DNA of 64,000 bases, taken from Cupriavidus malaysiensis (GTDB taxonomy: Bacteria; Pseudomonadota; Gammaproteobacteria; Burkholderiales; Burkholderiaceae). Shown here in pieces: positions 8,880 to 17,950 of this stretch; the first letter of the stretch is position 1; each line of letters starts with the position of its first letter. The stretch covers positions 2,914,001 through 2,978,000 of the forward strand of contig NZ_CP017755.1 of NCBI RefSeq assembly GCF_001854325.1, given 5' to 3'. Below the pieces are notes generated by a model. It ran no database searches, was not told where the DNA came from, and worked only from the letters and a program-made list of their open reading frames with translations. The translations under genes were made by a program, and so were the position numbers.

Positions 8880-8932
8880 AGCCCGGGCACCGCGCCGGCC
8901 GCAAGGCCAGGGCGTGGTGCCCGGGCTTTTTT
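8880..8932 (+). terminator. Rho-independent terminator
   Basis: A 12-bp perfect stem (AGCCCGGGCACC at 8880-8891, complement at 8916-8927) runs directly into six T residues (8927-8932). It lies 44 bp after the stop of the PY.DGA-repeat gene. Confidence 0.92.
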
Positions 8933-9043
8933 CATTCTGCGACGAGCCGCCGGCCAGTGTCGTCCTGAGGCCGGCTGGTATCGGCCTGAGGCCTGAGGCC
9001 TGGGTCTTAAGTTCGTGGAAGAATGAACTTGTGACTCAGTGGA

Positions 9044-9983
9044 CTAAGGCCTGGCGACGCGCGGCAGGGCACGCTGCCATGCCACCTGCTCGCGCCAGCC
9101 GGCGCGATACGCCGATGGCGCGATGCCGCGGATCTTCTTGAACTGCCTGGAGAACTGCGCGCCGTCGCAGAAGCCGCATGCCGTCGCGATGGCCTCCATC
9201 GCGAGTTCGCCCCGCCGAAAGCAAGGCGCAGGCAAACTCGATGCGCTTGTGCAGCACGTACTGGTAGGGAGACAGCCCGGTCGCGGCCTTGAACACGCGC
9301 GAAAAATGGAAGGGACTGAGGGCCGCCAGCCGCGCCAGCTCTTCCAGTGCGATCGGGCAGGCGATTCGCGCCTCGATGTACTCGTCCAGCCGTTGGATGC
9401 GGGCCGCGGTCAATGCGGCCGGGCGCCCGTGGCGGCGGGCGCCGGCACCACCGTGGCACGTCAGGACATGGGCCGCCACCAGGCGCGCATAGGTCTGGCC
9501 GATCAAGGCGCCGTGCGGGTTGCCATCCTGCAGTTCCCGGTCCAGGGTCTCGAACGCGTTCAGCACGAAATGGTCCGGCGCCTCGGCGAACGCCGGCGCC
9601 ATGGCGATGCGCGCCACGCCGAGTTCGTCGGCCACCTCGCGCAGGGTGTCCTCGGGCAAGGTCATCAGGCACAGGCTGCCGAGCGGACGCACATAACGCA
9701 CACTGTGCCCGCAACCGCTGGGCACATAGGCGGTCGAGCCACGGCGCTGCACTTCGGTATGGCGCTTGCCGTCGATGCGGCGCTCCGCGATGGAAAGCGG
9801 ATTGAGCTTGACCATCAGGTAGTGTCCGTCGATGGCATGTTCGGCGGTGTGGAACAGGCTGTCATCGCGGCGCTCGAAGTAGAGATCCGTCCATCCATGC
9901 GCCGCACTGCTGCGCACCGGAGCGCTGGCGAACAGCGCGGCGTGGTCTTCCGGCTTGCGGAAATCGAGCTTGCGTACGGTCAT
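9044..9983 (-). pseudogene. AraC family regulator, frameshifted in the second HTH
   Basis: The first 250 codons encode an AraC-family regulator: an N-terminal AraC-binding-like domain and the first helix-turn-helix (ALEELARLAALSPFHFSRVFKAATGLSPYQYV), ending in HKRIEFACALLSAG. The frame then loses homology. The expected continuation (ELAMEAIATACGFCDGAQFSRQFKKIRG) is in the next frame and ends at 9044. The switch coincides with four consecutive C residues (9210-9213, GGGG in the gene). Removing one base restores a 312-residue protein of normal family length. Read literally, the frame continues to 9036 with an altered tail lacking the second HTH. It is either a natural null allele or a homopolymer sequencing error. 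Confidence 0.8.
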
Positions 9984-10066
9984 CGCCCTGCCCCCCCGGT
10001 CATTGGCTCCCGATTCTACCGGCGCGGCGGGACCGCTCTCCTCCTGGCCCTCCCCTTCGGCCCGGG

Positions 10067-10216
10067 TCAGTCGGCGGCGGCATGCAGCATGCCCCCGCCG
10101 GCATGGCGCAGCGCCTTGGCCAGGCGTATCGCACCGACTTCGGCCCGCGCTTCGTCGATCGTCGAATAGGACAGGCGCAGCGTGTTGTGCTCGGGGGCAG
10201 CGGCAAAGAAAGCGGC
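10067..10216 (-). pseudogene. C-terminal remnant of a PLP-dependent aminotransferase
   Basis: About 49 codons ending at a stop at 10067 read like the end of a fold-type I aminotransferase or MocR-like protein. The string NTLRLSYSTIDEARAEVGAIRLAKAL matches the usual C-terminal pattern (LRLSFST..E.I..G..RLA.AL). Upstream in the same frame nothing of the family remains: the VOC gene occupies that space in another frame. The fragment has no start, no PLP lysine and no N-terminal domain, so it cannot function. It marks a past deletion or replacement between the AraC and VOC genes. Confidence 0.55.
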
Positions 10217-10257
10217 GCCGGGCGGATGGGCGCGGGCGGGCCGCGCCGGGTGCCGGC

Positions 10258-10692
10258 TTACTTGGCGAACAGCGAGGCGATGTTGGCGAAGGCCTTCAGT
10301 TCCAGCGCATTGCCCGACGGGTCCAGGAAGAACATGGTGGCCTGCTCGCCGACTTCGCCCTTGAAGCGGATGTGCGGCTCGATGATGAACTGCAGGCCGG
10401 CGGCCTTGAGCTTGTCGGCGGCTGCTTCCCATTGCGCCATCGACAGCACCACGCCGAAGTGGCGCACCGGCACGGCATCGCCGTCGACCGCGCTGGTCTT
10501 GCGGTGGCCGCACTCTTCCGGCGCCAGATGGGCGACGATCTGGTGGCCATAGAAATTGAAGTCGACCCAGTCCTCGGCGCTGCGGCCTTCCGAGCAGCCC
10601 AGCAGGTCGCCGTAGAACTCACGGGCGCTGGCGATGCTGTGGACCGGGAAGGCCAGGTGGAACGGGGGCAGGACGGCAGTGGATTCGCTCAT
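10258..10692 (-). CDS. VOC (glyoxalase/bleomycin-resistance) family protein
   Basis: A 144-residue protein of the vicinal oxygen chelate fold, with the paired beta-alpha-beta-beta-beta modules of the family ([27 protein letters not shown], then [32 protein letters not shown] and [17 protein letters not shown]). The C-terminal Glu in ALELK is a usual metal ligand. Members include glyoxalases, dioxygenases and drug-binding proteins, so the substrate is not predictable. The ATG at 10692 gives the family N-terminus; an upstream extension reads as noise. It is divergent from a LysR gene 180 bp away, a likely regulator-target pair. Confidence 0.85.
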   Translation of the reverse strand: MSESTAVLPPFHLAFPVHSIASAREFYGDLLGCSEGRSAEDWVDFNFYGHQIVAHLAPEECGHRKTSAVDGDAVPVRHFGVVLSMAQWEAAADKLKAAGLQFIIEPHIRFKGEVGEQATMFFLDPSGNALELKAFANIASLFAK

Positions 10693-10872
10693 GGTGGACA
10701 GGCTCTCGCAATCGGTGCGGTTCGGTTGTGGGGTCGGGCGGCCCACCTCGCCTTGGCTGTCTCGGCAGTCGGTGCGAGGTGGGCCGCCACTGAGATGCAG
10801 TCTATGCATGACGAATCATGATGAAAAGCGATATATTTTTGACCTTAGCACCACCAAAATTGATGAATCACC

Positions 10873-11802
10873 ATGCTGCGAGAACTGCGCACCTTGATCG
10901 CCGTGGCCCGCCACGGCACCTTCGCCGGCGCGGGGGCCCGCATCGGCCTGACCCAGTCGGCGGTCAGCGCCCAGATCCACCGGCTCGAAGAGGAACTGGG
11001 CTTCCCGCTGTTCGACCGGACCGGACGCTCGGCCCGGCTCAATGCCTCCGGCCGCGAAACGCTGGCCCTGGCCGAGGAACTGATCACGCTGTATGACCGC
11101 CTGGGCCACCAGGGCCTGGCCGCCCAGGGCAACGCCATGGTGCGCATCGGCGCCATCGCCTCGGCGCAGGCCACCTTCCTGGCCGATGCCATTGCCCGCT
11201 TCCGCGCCGAGCTGCCCGCATGCCGCATCCGCGTGGTGCCCGGCGTCTCGCTCAACCTGCTCGGCCAGGTCGATGCCGGCGAAGTCGACATCGCGGTGAT
11301 GATCCGCCCGCCCTATGCGTTGCCGGCCGAGCTGGAATGGCGCTCCCTGCTGCGCGAGCCCTTCGTGCTGCTGGCGCCGGCCGCGCTGGCCGGGCGCGGC
11401 TGGCGCGAGGTGGTCGAGAGCGAGCCCTTCATCCGCTACGACCGCGGCTCGTTCGGCGGACGCCTGGTCGACCAGTTCCTGCGCCAGCAGCGGCTGGCCG
11501 TGCAGGAGGCCATCGAACTGGACGAACTGGAAGGCATTGCGCAACTGGTGGCGCGCGGACTTGGCGTCGCGCTGCTGCCGCGCACACTGGCGGGCGGCCA
11601 TTGGCCAGCGCAAGTGGTGGCGCTGCCGCTGGGGGATGAGACCTTCTACCGGGAGGTCGGACTGGTCGAGCGCGCGCGCCACAGCCGGCAGCCGGTGGCA
11701 AGCCGGCTCGCCGAACATATCGGGGCGGCGGCGCAGATGCTGGTGGAGGGACAGGAGAAGGCGGCGCGCGTGCGCGGCCGCCGGCGCGCGGACGGACCAT
11801 GA
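10873..11802 (+). CDS. LysR family transcriptional regulator
   Basis: A 309-residue LysR-type regulator. The N-terminal winged HTH (residues 1-60, LRTLIAVARHGTFAGAGARIGLTQSAVSAQIHRLEEELGFPLFDR) is followed by a periplasmic-binding-like effector domain (VRIGAIASAQATFLADAIARFRAELP onward). It is transcribed away from the VOC gene, the classic layout in which the regulator controls the divergent gene. The intergenic region holds an 8-bp palindrome ATCATGAT at 10815-10822. No clear Shine-Dalgarno precedes the ATG. The C-terminus is extended by an Arg-rich tail. The effector is unknown. Confidence 0.92.
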   Translation: MLRELRTLIAVARHGTFAGAGARIGLTQSAVSAQIHRLEEELGFPLFDRTGRSARLNASGRETLALAEELITLYDRLGHQGLAAQGNAMVRIGAIASAQATFLADAIARFRAELPACRIRVVPGVSLNLLGQVDAGEVDIAVMIRPPYALPAELEWRSLLREPFVLLAPAALAGRGWREVVESEPFIRYDRGSFGGRLVDQFLRQQRLAVQEAIELDELEGIAQLVARGLGVALLPRTLAGGHWPAQVVALPLGDETFYREVGLVERARHSRQPVASRLAEHIGAAAQMLVEGQEKAARVRGRRRADGP

Positions 11803-11852
11803 CGGTCCGTGACGGCCGCGCGCAGGGCGCCGCCGGAACCGCCGCCGCGGAC

Positions 11853-12575
11853 TCAGACGATGGACGAGTCGTCGTTCAGGAAATCGTCGTTATCGAGGCC
11901 GGCATCGAGGCCGGAATCGAGGAAGCCGCCGTCCGATGCCCGCTCGCGCGCGTCGAAGGCGCTGCCGCCATCACCGTTGTCGTAGTAGTTGTTGACGACC
12001 GTGGTTTCGGCCGGCATCGAACCCAGCGCCGGCTGGCCGAAGAAACCGCCGCCGCCGCTGTTGCGGTGGAACAGGTTCTCGAGGCCCTGGAACAGGAAGG
12101 CACCTCCGGCCACGCCCGCGGCAGTGCTGGCGATGCTGCCGAGTGCGCCGCCCAGGCCGCCGCCGAGGAAGCCGGGCCGGGCCGGCTGCGGCACGGATTG
12201 CGGCATCGGTTGCTGCATGGACGGCGGCATCGGCTGCGGCGCGGGCTGCATCGAGGCCGGCATGGCGGCGGGCGGCACCGCGCGGCCGGCGCTGTTGCCC
12301 CAGGCGCTGTCCCCATCGAGGAAGTGGCTGCCACCGTTGACCTGCGCTGCCTGCGCTGCCTGCAACTGGCTCTGCAGCGTGGCGATCTGCGCCTTGGCCG
12401 AGGCCAGCGCATGGTCCAGCAGCATGGCGCGCTGGACCAGCAGGTAGGCCGCGTCCGGCTGCCGCGCGGCCGCGTCGGCGATGCGCGCTTCGGCCTGCGC
12501 GTCCTTGGTGCCGGCGTTGGCCTGCACCAGCTGGGTCAGGAAGGTGTCCAGGGCCTGCATTTCTTGGGGGGTCAT
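11853..12575 (-). CDS. DUF2076 family protein
   Basis: A 240-residue protein of the DUF2076 family. The conserved N-terminus (MTPQEMQALDTFLTQLVQANAGTKDAQAEARIADA) and the LVQRAMLLDHALASAKAQIATLQSQL coiled-coil helix occupy residues 1-80. A Pro/Met/Gln-rich linker (95-130) comes next, then a Gly-rich helix (GFLGGGLGGALGSIASTAAGVAGGAFLFQGLENLF). The end has VVNNYYDNGDGG and an acidic Asp-rich tail. No signal peptide is evident, so the location is unclear. The family is described only as possible ligand-binding or envelope proteins. It stands alone between LysR and an MFS gene. Confidence 0.85.
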   Translation of the reverse strand: MTPQEMQALDTFLTQLVQANAGTKDAQAEARIADAAARQPDAAYLLVQRAMLLDHALASAKAQIATLQSQLQAAQAAQVNGGSHFLDGDSAWGNSAGRAVPPAAMPASMQPAPQPMPPSMQQPMPQSVPQPARPGFLGGGLGGALGSIASTAAGVAGGAFLFQGLENLFHRNSGGGGFFGQPALGSMPAETTVVNNYYDNGDGGSAFDARERASDGGFLDSGLDAGLDNDDFLNDDSSIV

Positions 12576-12731
12576 GCTCTCTCCCGTCGGAGTGGTTCAG
12601 TACGCCCACAGTCTATGGACCGAGTCTTAAGCGGAAATTAAGAAGGTGCCGGGCGCAACCACGCCAGCCGGCTGGCGCCGGCGCCTGGCTCGCCGCAAAC
12701 CCGTGGCGGCCGGGGCCGGCAGCCGCCGGCT

Positions 12732-13937
12732 TCAGTGCGTGGCGACAACCTCGCCCGTGCCATCATGGACCGGCAGGCCGGCGCGCCGGTCGAGGCGCCC
12801 GCTCAGCGTGGTCAGGGCCAGCGCGCCCAGCGTGACGAGCCCCGCCAGCCACGGCGTGGTGCCGAGGCCCAGGTGGTCGACGATCAGCCCGCCGGCCCAG
12901 GCGCCACCCGCCACGCCGAGGTTGAAGGCGGCGATATTGAAGCCCGCGGCCACGTCGGCAGCCTGCGGCGCGACCGCCCTCGCCTGGCGCACCACATAGA
13001 GCTGCAGCCCGGGCACATTGCCGAAGGCCACCGCGCCCCAGGCCAGCACCGTCAGCGCCGCCGCCCAGCGGTAGTGCGCGGTGACACCCAGCACCAGCAG
13101 CACCACGGCGAGCAGCAGGAAGATGCGCTGCAGCGCCGGTACCGGGCCCAGCCGGTCGGCCAGGCGGCCGCCCCAGACGTTGCCCAGCGCCACCGAGACG
13201 CCGTAGGCGACCAGCATCAGGCTGACCTGGCCCGGGGTGAAACCGGCCAGCTCCTGCAGGATGGGGGCGAGGAAGGTGAAGGCGATCAGCGAGCCGCCGT
13301 AGCCGGTCGCCGTCATGGCATAGACCAGCAGCAGGCGCGGCCGCGCCAGCACCTCGAGCTGCTGGCGCAGCGGCGCGGGAGCGGCCTGGGCGATGTTGCC
13401 CGGCACGAACAGCAGGCTGCCCAGCAGCGCCACCACGCCGAAGCCGGCCACCACCAGGAAGGTCGCGCGCCAGCCGAAATGCTGGCCGATGAAGGTGCCC
13501 AGCGGAATGCCGGCGACGAAGGCCACCGTCATGCCGCTGAACATGGTGGCGATGGCGCGGGCGGCCCGCTCGCGCGGCACCAGGGTGGTGGCGATCACCG
13601 AGCCGATCGAGAAGAACACGCCGTGCGCCAGGCCGGTCAGCACGCGCGCGGCGACCAGCACGCCGTAGCCGGGCGCCAGCCAGGCCAGCAGATTGCCCAG
13701 CGTGAACAAGACCATCAAGCCCGCCAGCAAGGTCTTGCGCGGCACGCGGGCGGTCAGCGCGGTCAGCACCGGCGCGCCCACGGCGACGCTCAGCGCGTAC
13801 AGGCTGACCAGCAGTCCGGCCGATGGCAGGCGGATACCGAGGTCGGTGGCGATGGTGGGAATCAGGCCGACGATGACGAATTCCGTCGTGCCGATAGCAA
13901 AAGCGCTGAGGGTCAGCGCAAGCAGGGCGAGAGGCAT
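12732..13937 (-). CDS. DHA1 family MFS exporter (AraJ/sugar-efflux type)
   Basis: A 401-residue, 12-helix major facilitator protein. The first helix reads LTLSAFAIGTTEFVIVGLIPTIATDLG, the signature of the AraJ/YdhP-like DHA1 group. Motif A appears as LTARVPRKTLLAG and the helix-5 antiporter motif as GMTVAFVAGIPLGTFIGQHFGWRATF. Members export arabinose-related sugars, drugs or purine analogues by proton antiport; the substrate here is not predictable. No regulator gene survives in the 400 bp upstream. Confidence 0.88.
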   Translation of the reverse strand: MPLALLALTLSAFAIGTTEFVIVGLIPTIATDLGIRLPSAGLLVSLYALSVAVGAPVLTALTARVPRKTLLAGLMVLFTLGNLLAWLAPGYGVLVAARVLTGLAHGVFFSIGSVIATTLVPRERAARAIATMFSGMTVAFVAGIPLGTFIGQHFGWRATFLVVAGFGVVALLGSLLFVPGNIAQAAPAPLRQQLEVLARPRLLLVYAMTATGYGGSLIAFTFLAPILQELAGFTPGQVSLMLVAYGVSVALGNVWGGRLADRLGPVPALQRIFLLLAVVLLVLGVTAHYRWAAALTVLAWGAVAFGNVPGLQLYVVRQARAVAPQAADVAAGFNIAAFNLGVAGGAWAGGLIVDHLGLGTTPWLAGLVTLGALALTTLSGRLDRRAGLPVHDGTGEVVATH

Positions 13938-14338
13938 GGTGGACTGGGTCCGGTGGTCACGATGGACCGCAGTCTGCCGCGCTTACCTTTGCAGAAAAAG
14001 CAGGGGGAAGCGGAAATACTCTTGAACTGGAATCAACAATGAAGCGCTCGCGGCGCGCGGCAGAGCGGCATCGCGCTGACCCGCGGTCGTGCCATCGCGC
14101 CGTGGCTGCCTGTCCACCCCGACATCACGGATCGCGTCTTGTTCGGACAGGATGGGCGACACATGGAGCCAGGCAACGCGCTGCTCCCGGCAATACAAAG
14201 GCAATACAAAGGTTGCGATCGGCATGATTCCTGGCCCGGCCCGGGTGCTAGCGTGCACCTGCCTTGTTATGCACATCTCATCGATCTTGTATAGCGTATA
14301 GATACGCTATACACTACAAGCACCTTGCCAGCCATCCG
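13938..14338. other. Intergenic region with an 11-bp duplication and the higBA control region
   Basis: No gene is supported in this 401-bp stretch. A perfect tandem duplication of GGCAATACAAA lies at 14189-14210. The last 50 bp carry the 26-bp palindrome that probably controls the following toxin-antitoxin frame. A short open frame near 14060-14215 has a protein-like composition but no start signal or recognisable family, and is not called. Confidence 0.6.
14288..14315 (+). promoter_or_regulatory. 26-bp perfect palindrome, higBA operator and promoter
   Basis: Bases 14288-14313 form a perfect palindrome: the 12-bp arm TGTATAGCGTAT, a 2-bp centre AG, and the complementary arm. A promoter TTGTAT (14287-14292), 17-bp spacer, TACACT (14310-14315) brackets it, with the start codon at 14339. 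HigA-type antitoxins autorepress by binding such palindromes between -35 and -10. The site is seen directly; binding by this antitoxin is inferred. Confidence 0.8.
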
Positions 14339-14977
14339 ATGATCAAGCACTTCGCCCATGCCGGACTCAGGAAGTTCTTCGAAACCGGATCGAAAGCCGG
14401 GATCCAGCCTCACCACGCGGACAGGCTGCGCAAGCAGCTCGGCGCCTTGAACCACGCGACGCGTCCTGAAGACATGGGAGTCCCCGCCTGGGGCCTGCAT
14501 GCACTGAGTGGCGGCATGGCGGGCTGCTGGTCGGTCTCGGTCAATGCGAACTGGCGGCTGACCTTCCGCTTCGAGGACGGCCACGCTTATGTCGTCGACC
14601 ACCAGGACTATCACCAGCAACACCAGGGAACCATGAAACACCAGGAAACCATCATGACTCCCATGCACAACCCGCCGCACCCCGGCGCGGTGCTGAGCGA
14701 CTGGCTCGAGGGCCTGGACGGCATCACCATCACCGCCTTCGCGGCACACCTTGGCGTCACGCGCGCAACGCTGTCGCGCATCCTGAACGGCCATGCGTCG
14801 ATCACGCCGGACATCGCCATCCGCCTGGAGGAAGCCCTGGGTGCCAGCCGCGAGATGTGGTGCGGCATGCAGATGGCCTACGATCTGTGGATCGCGGCGC
14901 AGAAGCCGCGCAAGCGTATCGAGCCGCTGGCGCGGCCGGCGACCGCGGTAAAAAAGGAAGACACCACCGGCGCCTGA
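14339..14977 (+). CDS. HigB-HigA toxin-antitoxin in a single reading frame
   Basis: One uninterrupted 212-codon frame carries both halves of a HigBA module. Residues 1-92 are a RelE-fold HigB mRNA interferase ([54 protein letters not shown]). About residues 106-200 are a HigA antitoxin with an XRE-like HTH ([38 protein letters not shown], then [12 protein letters not shown]). HigB normally stops just after the DYH residues. Here it reads through a 13-residue Gln/His-rich linker ([13 protein letters not shown]). Either a true fusion is made, or HigA is translated from an internal ATG at 14654 with AGGAAAC just upstream. A palindromic operator precedes it. Confidence 0.85.
   Translation: MIKHFAHAGLRKFFETGSKAGIQPHHADRLRKQLGALNHATRPEDMGVPAWGLHALSGGMAGCWSVSVNANWRLTFRFEDGHAYVVDHQDYHQQHQGTMKHQETIMTPMHNPPHPGAVLSDWLEGLDGITITAFAAHLGVTRATLSRILNGHASITPDIAIRLEEALGASREMWCGMQMAYDLWIAAQKPRKRIEPLARPATAVKKEDTTGA
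14654..14977 (+). CDS. HigA antitoxin from an internal start (alternative)
   Basis: This is the alternative reading of the second half of the fused frame. The ATG at 14654 gives a 107-residue protein whose first residues ([20 protein letters not shown]) match the usual HigA start. AGGA sits about eight bases upstream. Independent antitoxin production would be needed to keep toxin in check if the fusion were not self-inhibited. Both products could exist; sequence alone cannot decide. Confidence 0.45.
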   Translation: MTPMHNPPHPGAVLSDWLEGLDGITITAFAAHLGVTRATLSRILNGHASITPDIAIRLEEALGASREMWCGMQMAYDLWIAAQKPRKRIEPLARPATAVKKEDTTGA

Positions 14978-15077
14978 AAGCAGGAGACCGGGAGATGGCG
15001 CGCGGGCCGGCGCCGGGCACTGCAAGCACCGGCGACATGCCCCGTGCCGGGCTACCGTGCCGGCGCGGGCCCGGTGG

Positions 15078-15290
15078 TCAAGGCTTGCGCGTCAATACCG
15101 CATACAGCTTGTCCTTGAGCATCAGCTTTTCCTTCTTCAAGGTCTCGATAGAGACACCATCGATCGGGATCTTGCCCTCCTCCATCTGCTGGATCTGCTG
15201 GTCCAGCTCGCTGTGACGATCGACCATCTTGGCGAAATGCCCATCCTTGGCACAAAGACGGTCGATCTGCTCACGGTACTCAGGGAACAT
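15078..15290 (-). CDS. DUF465 (YdcH-like) small protein
   Basis: A 70-residue protein matching the DUF465/YdcH family: a short helical hairpin starting FPEYREQIDRLCAKDGHFAKMVDRHSELDQQIQQME and ending in a basic helix (TLKKEKLMLKDKLYAVL). GAGGAG precedes the ATG. Members are common in proteobacteria, usually under 80 residues, and have no assigned function. It stands alone between HigBA and the P450 gene. Confidence 0.85.
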   Translation of the reverse strand: MFPEYREQIDRLCAKDGHFAKMVDRHSELDQQIQQMEEGKIPIDGVSIETLKKEKLMLKDKLYAVLTRKP

Positions 15291-15569
15291 GGCTGACTCC
15301 TCGCTCTAGGGATGAAGGAAGATGGCCGGCGCACCGCCCCGCAGGGCAGTCGCTGCTTGCATGCGCGCCGGCGGCCTGCCAGGCGGGAACCACGCGGATC
15401 AGCGCTGCACGGCTTGCCCGCCTGCGCGTCATGCTATCACCGCTGTCGCGCAGGGCAAGCCCGCCGCTGCGGCGGCCGGCAGCAAGTGCGCAGCACGGCA
15501 TCCCTCCAGGCACCGGCCCGTGCTCCGCTGCCGCGCGTGCTGCGGCGCAGCGATACGGGGCCGCCGCCT

Positions 15570-17924
15570 TTACAGTTCCAGCACAATGCGCTGGCCGGTG
15601 CGGGCACGCGAGCAGCAGGCCATCATGCGGCCATTGGCCTCGCGCTCGGCTCGCGTCAACACCACGTCGCGGTGCTCGACCTGGCCCGACAGCACGCGCA
15701 CCTCGCAGGAGCCGCACAGCCCTTCTTCGCAGTCGCTGGCGACGTCGATGTTGGCACGCCGCAGCGTGGCCAGCAGCGTCTGGCCGGCGGGCACCTCCAG
15801 CACGAGGCCCGAGTCCTTCAGTTCGACCGTGAAGGGCGCGTCGGCGGCCGGATCCGTGCCGCCGGTGCCGTGGAAATGCTCGATGCGCAGCGCGTCGCCG
15901 GGCAGCGCGGCACAACAGTCCTGCAGCGCCTCCAGCATGCGCGCCGGTCCGCAGGCATAGACCTGGGTATCGGCACTGGCGCCGGCCAGCAGCGCGGCGA
16001 AGTCGGCGCGCTGCCCTTCGTCGCCGGCGTAGACGTGCAGCCGTTCGCCGTGCAGCGCGGCCAGTTCGTCGAGCAGCGCCATCGAGGCGCGCGCACGGCC
16101 GCTGTAGTGCAAGGCGTAGTCGATGCCCAGCTCGCGCGCGCGGCGCGCCATCGCGCTGATCGGCGTGATGCCGATGCCGCCGGCGACCAGCACCGCGCGC
16201 CGGCAGCCCTCGTCGAAGCGGAAATGATTGCGCGGGCCGCGGATGGTCAGGCGCGCGCCGGCCCGGACGTTTTCATGGAGCCAGCGCGAGCCGCCGCGCC
16301 CGGCCTCCTCCTTCAGCACGGCGATCTCCAGCACGCCCGGGTCGGACGGATCGCCGCACAGCGAGTACTGGCGCGACAGGCCGGTGCCGCCGCAATCCAC
16401 GTCGATATGCGCGCCGGGCGACCAGCGCGGCAGCGCGCGCCCATCGGCCGGGCGCAGGCGCAGCCGCAGCACGCCCTGCGCCGCGGCTGCCACGCTCTCC
16501 ACCACCATCGCGCGGCCGGCCGCATGGCGCACCGGCTCGCCGACGCGCACCGGCGCCTGCGCGTCGCGCAAGGCGGGGCGGGCGCGCTCGGGATTGGCGG
16601 CCGGGTCCCATTCCACCCACAGGTGCTCCGGACCGCGGAAAGAGGTGTTCGGCACATAGGTGAAGCGCTGTGCCGGCAGGCGCAGGTGCGGCAGGCGCCG
16701 GGTCAGTTCCTGCAGGATGACCTGGAGCTCCATGCGCGCCAGGTTCTTGCCCATGCACTGGTGCGAGCCGTAGCCGAAGGTCAGGTGATCGACGGCATTG
16801 TCGCGGCGGATGTCGAACAGGTCGGCATCCTCGAAATGCGCCGGATCGTGGTTGGCCGACGAGGTGACGATCAGCAGCTTGGCGCCGGCCGCGAGCGGCA
16901 CGCCGCCGACCACGGTGTCGCGCGTGACCACGCGGCGCCAGGCCGCCACCGAGCCGTTGTGGCGCAGGCATTCTTCGACCGCGTTGGGGATCAGGCCCGG
17001 ATCGGCGCACAGCTCGCGCCAGGCGTCGGGATGCTGCAGCAGCAGCTTGATGGCATTGGCGGCGGCATTGGCGGTGGTCTCGTGGGCAGCGACGATGCCC
17101 GCCATCATCATTGAATGCAGGTAGGAATCGGTCACGACGTCCGGCAGTTCCCGCTGCTTGCGGATGCCGTATTGCATCCAGCCGGGCGCGTCGGGATCCT
17201 GCCGCATCTTGTCGAGGATGCGGCCGGCGAGCTGCCAGAAGTTGCCCACCGCATGCGCCACCGCCACCTGCTCCTCGGAGCGCGGGCGGCCCCAGGTATT
17301 GACGGTATGCGCGATCGAGTAGCGCCGCAGCGTGTCCATGTCCTCCTCGGGCACGCCGAGGAAATGCAGGGCGACCGTCAGCGGTACCTCCCACAGCAAC
17401 TGGTCGACCAGGTCGGCGCGGCCGTCGTCGATGAAGCGGTCGACGTAGTCGCGCACCAGCTGGCGCACCATCGGCTCGTGATGCTGCAGCGCCTCCGGCG
17501 TGAAGGGCTCCATCAGCGCGCGCCGGCGCGGCATGTGGGCGGGCTCGTCCTCGTTGACCAGCGTGCGGTTCATCGCATAGCCATAGGACGCCAGCACCGC
17601 ATTGGCCTCGGGCCCGGTCGGCGTGATCTTCTCCAGCGCGATCGCGGGGCTGAAGGTCAGGTTGTCGCGGAAGACCGCCTTGATGTCGTCGTAGCGGGCC
17701 ACCACCCAGTAGCCCAGGCGCGGACTGTAGAACACCGGCTCCTGCTCGCGCGCCCAGCGTACATACTCGGGCGGGTCCTGCTGGTAGGCGTCGGAGAAGG
17801 GATCGAAGGCGGCCGCCTGCGCGCTGACCGCTTCGGGCGCACCGGCCGGGCAAGCGCCCGCGGCAGGCGGTGCGGCGTGGAAGGGGCAACCCCCGCTCGG
17901 TGGCGTGGCGGTGGCGTCGGACAT
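15570..17924 (-). CDS. Self-sufficient cytochrome P450 (CYP116B type: P450-FMN reductase-ferredoxin)
   Basis: A 784-residue fusion that hydroxylates an organic substrate using NAD(P)H and oxygen without separate redox partners. The P450 domain (about 1-430) has the I-helix motif AHETT (280-284), ExxR at 318-321 and the haem loop FGYGSHQCMG with ligand Cys390. A phthalate-dioxygenase-reductase-like module follows, with the FMN motif RQYSL and the nucleotide motif GGIGITPISAM. The C-terminus is a plant-type 2Fe-2S ferredoxin (CEEGLCGSC and a distal CC). This order and length are those of CYP116B enzymes known from Cupriavidus and Rhodococcus. It follows a Bug binding-protein gene on the same strand, and an IclR gene diverges from that pair. 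The substrate is unknown. Confidence 0.93.
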   Translation of the reverse strand: MSDATATPPSGGCPFHAAPPAAGACPAGAPEAVSAQAAAFDPFSDAYQQDPPEYVRWAREQEPVFYSPRLGYWVVARYDDIKAVFRDNLTFSPAIALEKITPTGPEANAVLASYGYAMNRTLVNEDEPAHMPRRRALMEPFTPEALQHHEPMVRQLVRDYVDRFIDDGRADLVDQLLWEVPLTVALHFLGVPEEDMDTLRRYSIAHTVNTWGRPRSEEQVAVAHAVGNFWQLAGRILDKMRQDPDAPGWMQYGIRKQRELPDVVTDSYLHSMMMAGIVAAHETTANAAANAIKLLLQHPDAWRELCADPGLIPNAVEECLRHNGSVAAWRRVVTRDTVVGGVPLAAGAKLLIVTSSANHDPAHFEDADLFDIRRDNAVDHLTFGYGSHQCMGKNLARMELQVILQELTRRLPHLRLPAQRFTYVPNTSFRGPEHLWVEWDPAANPERARPALRDAQAPVRVGEPVRHAAGRAMVVESVAAAAQGVLRLRLRPADGRALPRWSPGAHIDVDCGGTGLSRQYSLCGDPSDPGVLEIAVLKEEAGRGGSRWLHENVRAGARLTIRGPRNHFRFDEGCRRAVLVAGGIGITPISAMARRARELGIDYALHYSGRARASMALLDELAALHGERLHVYAGDEGQRADFAALLAGASADTQVYACGPARMLEALQDCCAALPGDALRIEHFHGTGGTDPAADAPFTVELKDSGLVLEVPAGQTLLATLRRANIDVASDCEEGLCGSCEVRVLSGQVEHRDVVLTRAEREANGRMMACCSRARTGQRIVLEL

Positions 17925-17950
17925 GGCTTGGCTCCTGCGGGAAGGGACGC

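Noticed and set aside
8003-8935. Minus-strand frame with repeated GIGIGLAG-like residues
   Set aside because: The repeats are the antisense reading of the PY.DGA repeats in the gene at 8495-8836 and have no start signal.
14189-14210. Tandem GGCAATACAAA as a fourth copy of the two-component box
   Set aside because: On the minus strand it reads TGTATT twice, but at 11-bp spacing and with T at the last position. No redox gene is adjacent.
14060-14215. Open stretch translating to a protein-like sequence upstream of higBA
   Set aside because: No start codon with ribosome site, no family resemblance, and only about 50 codons.
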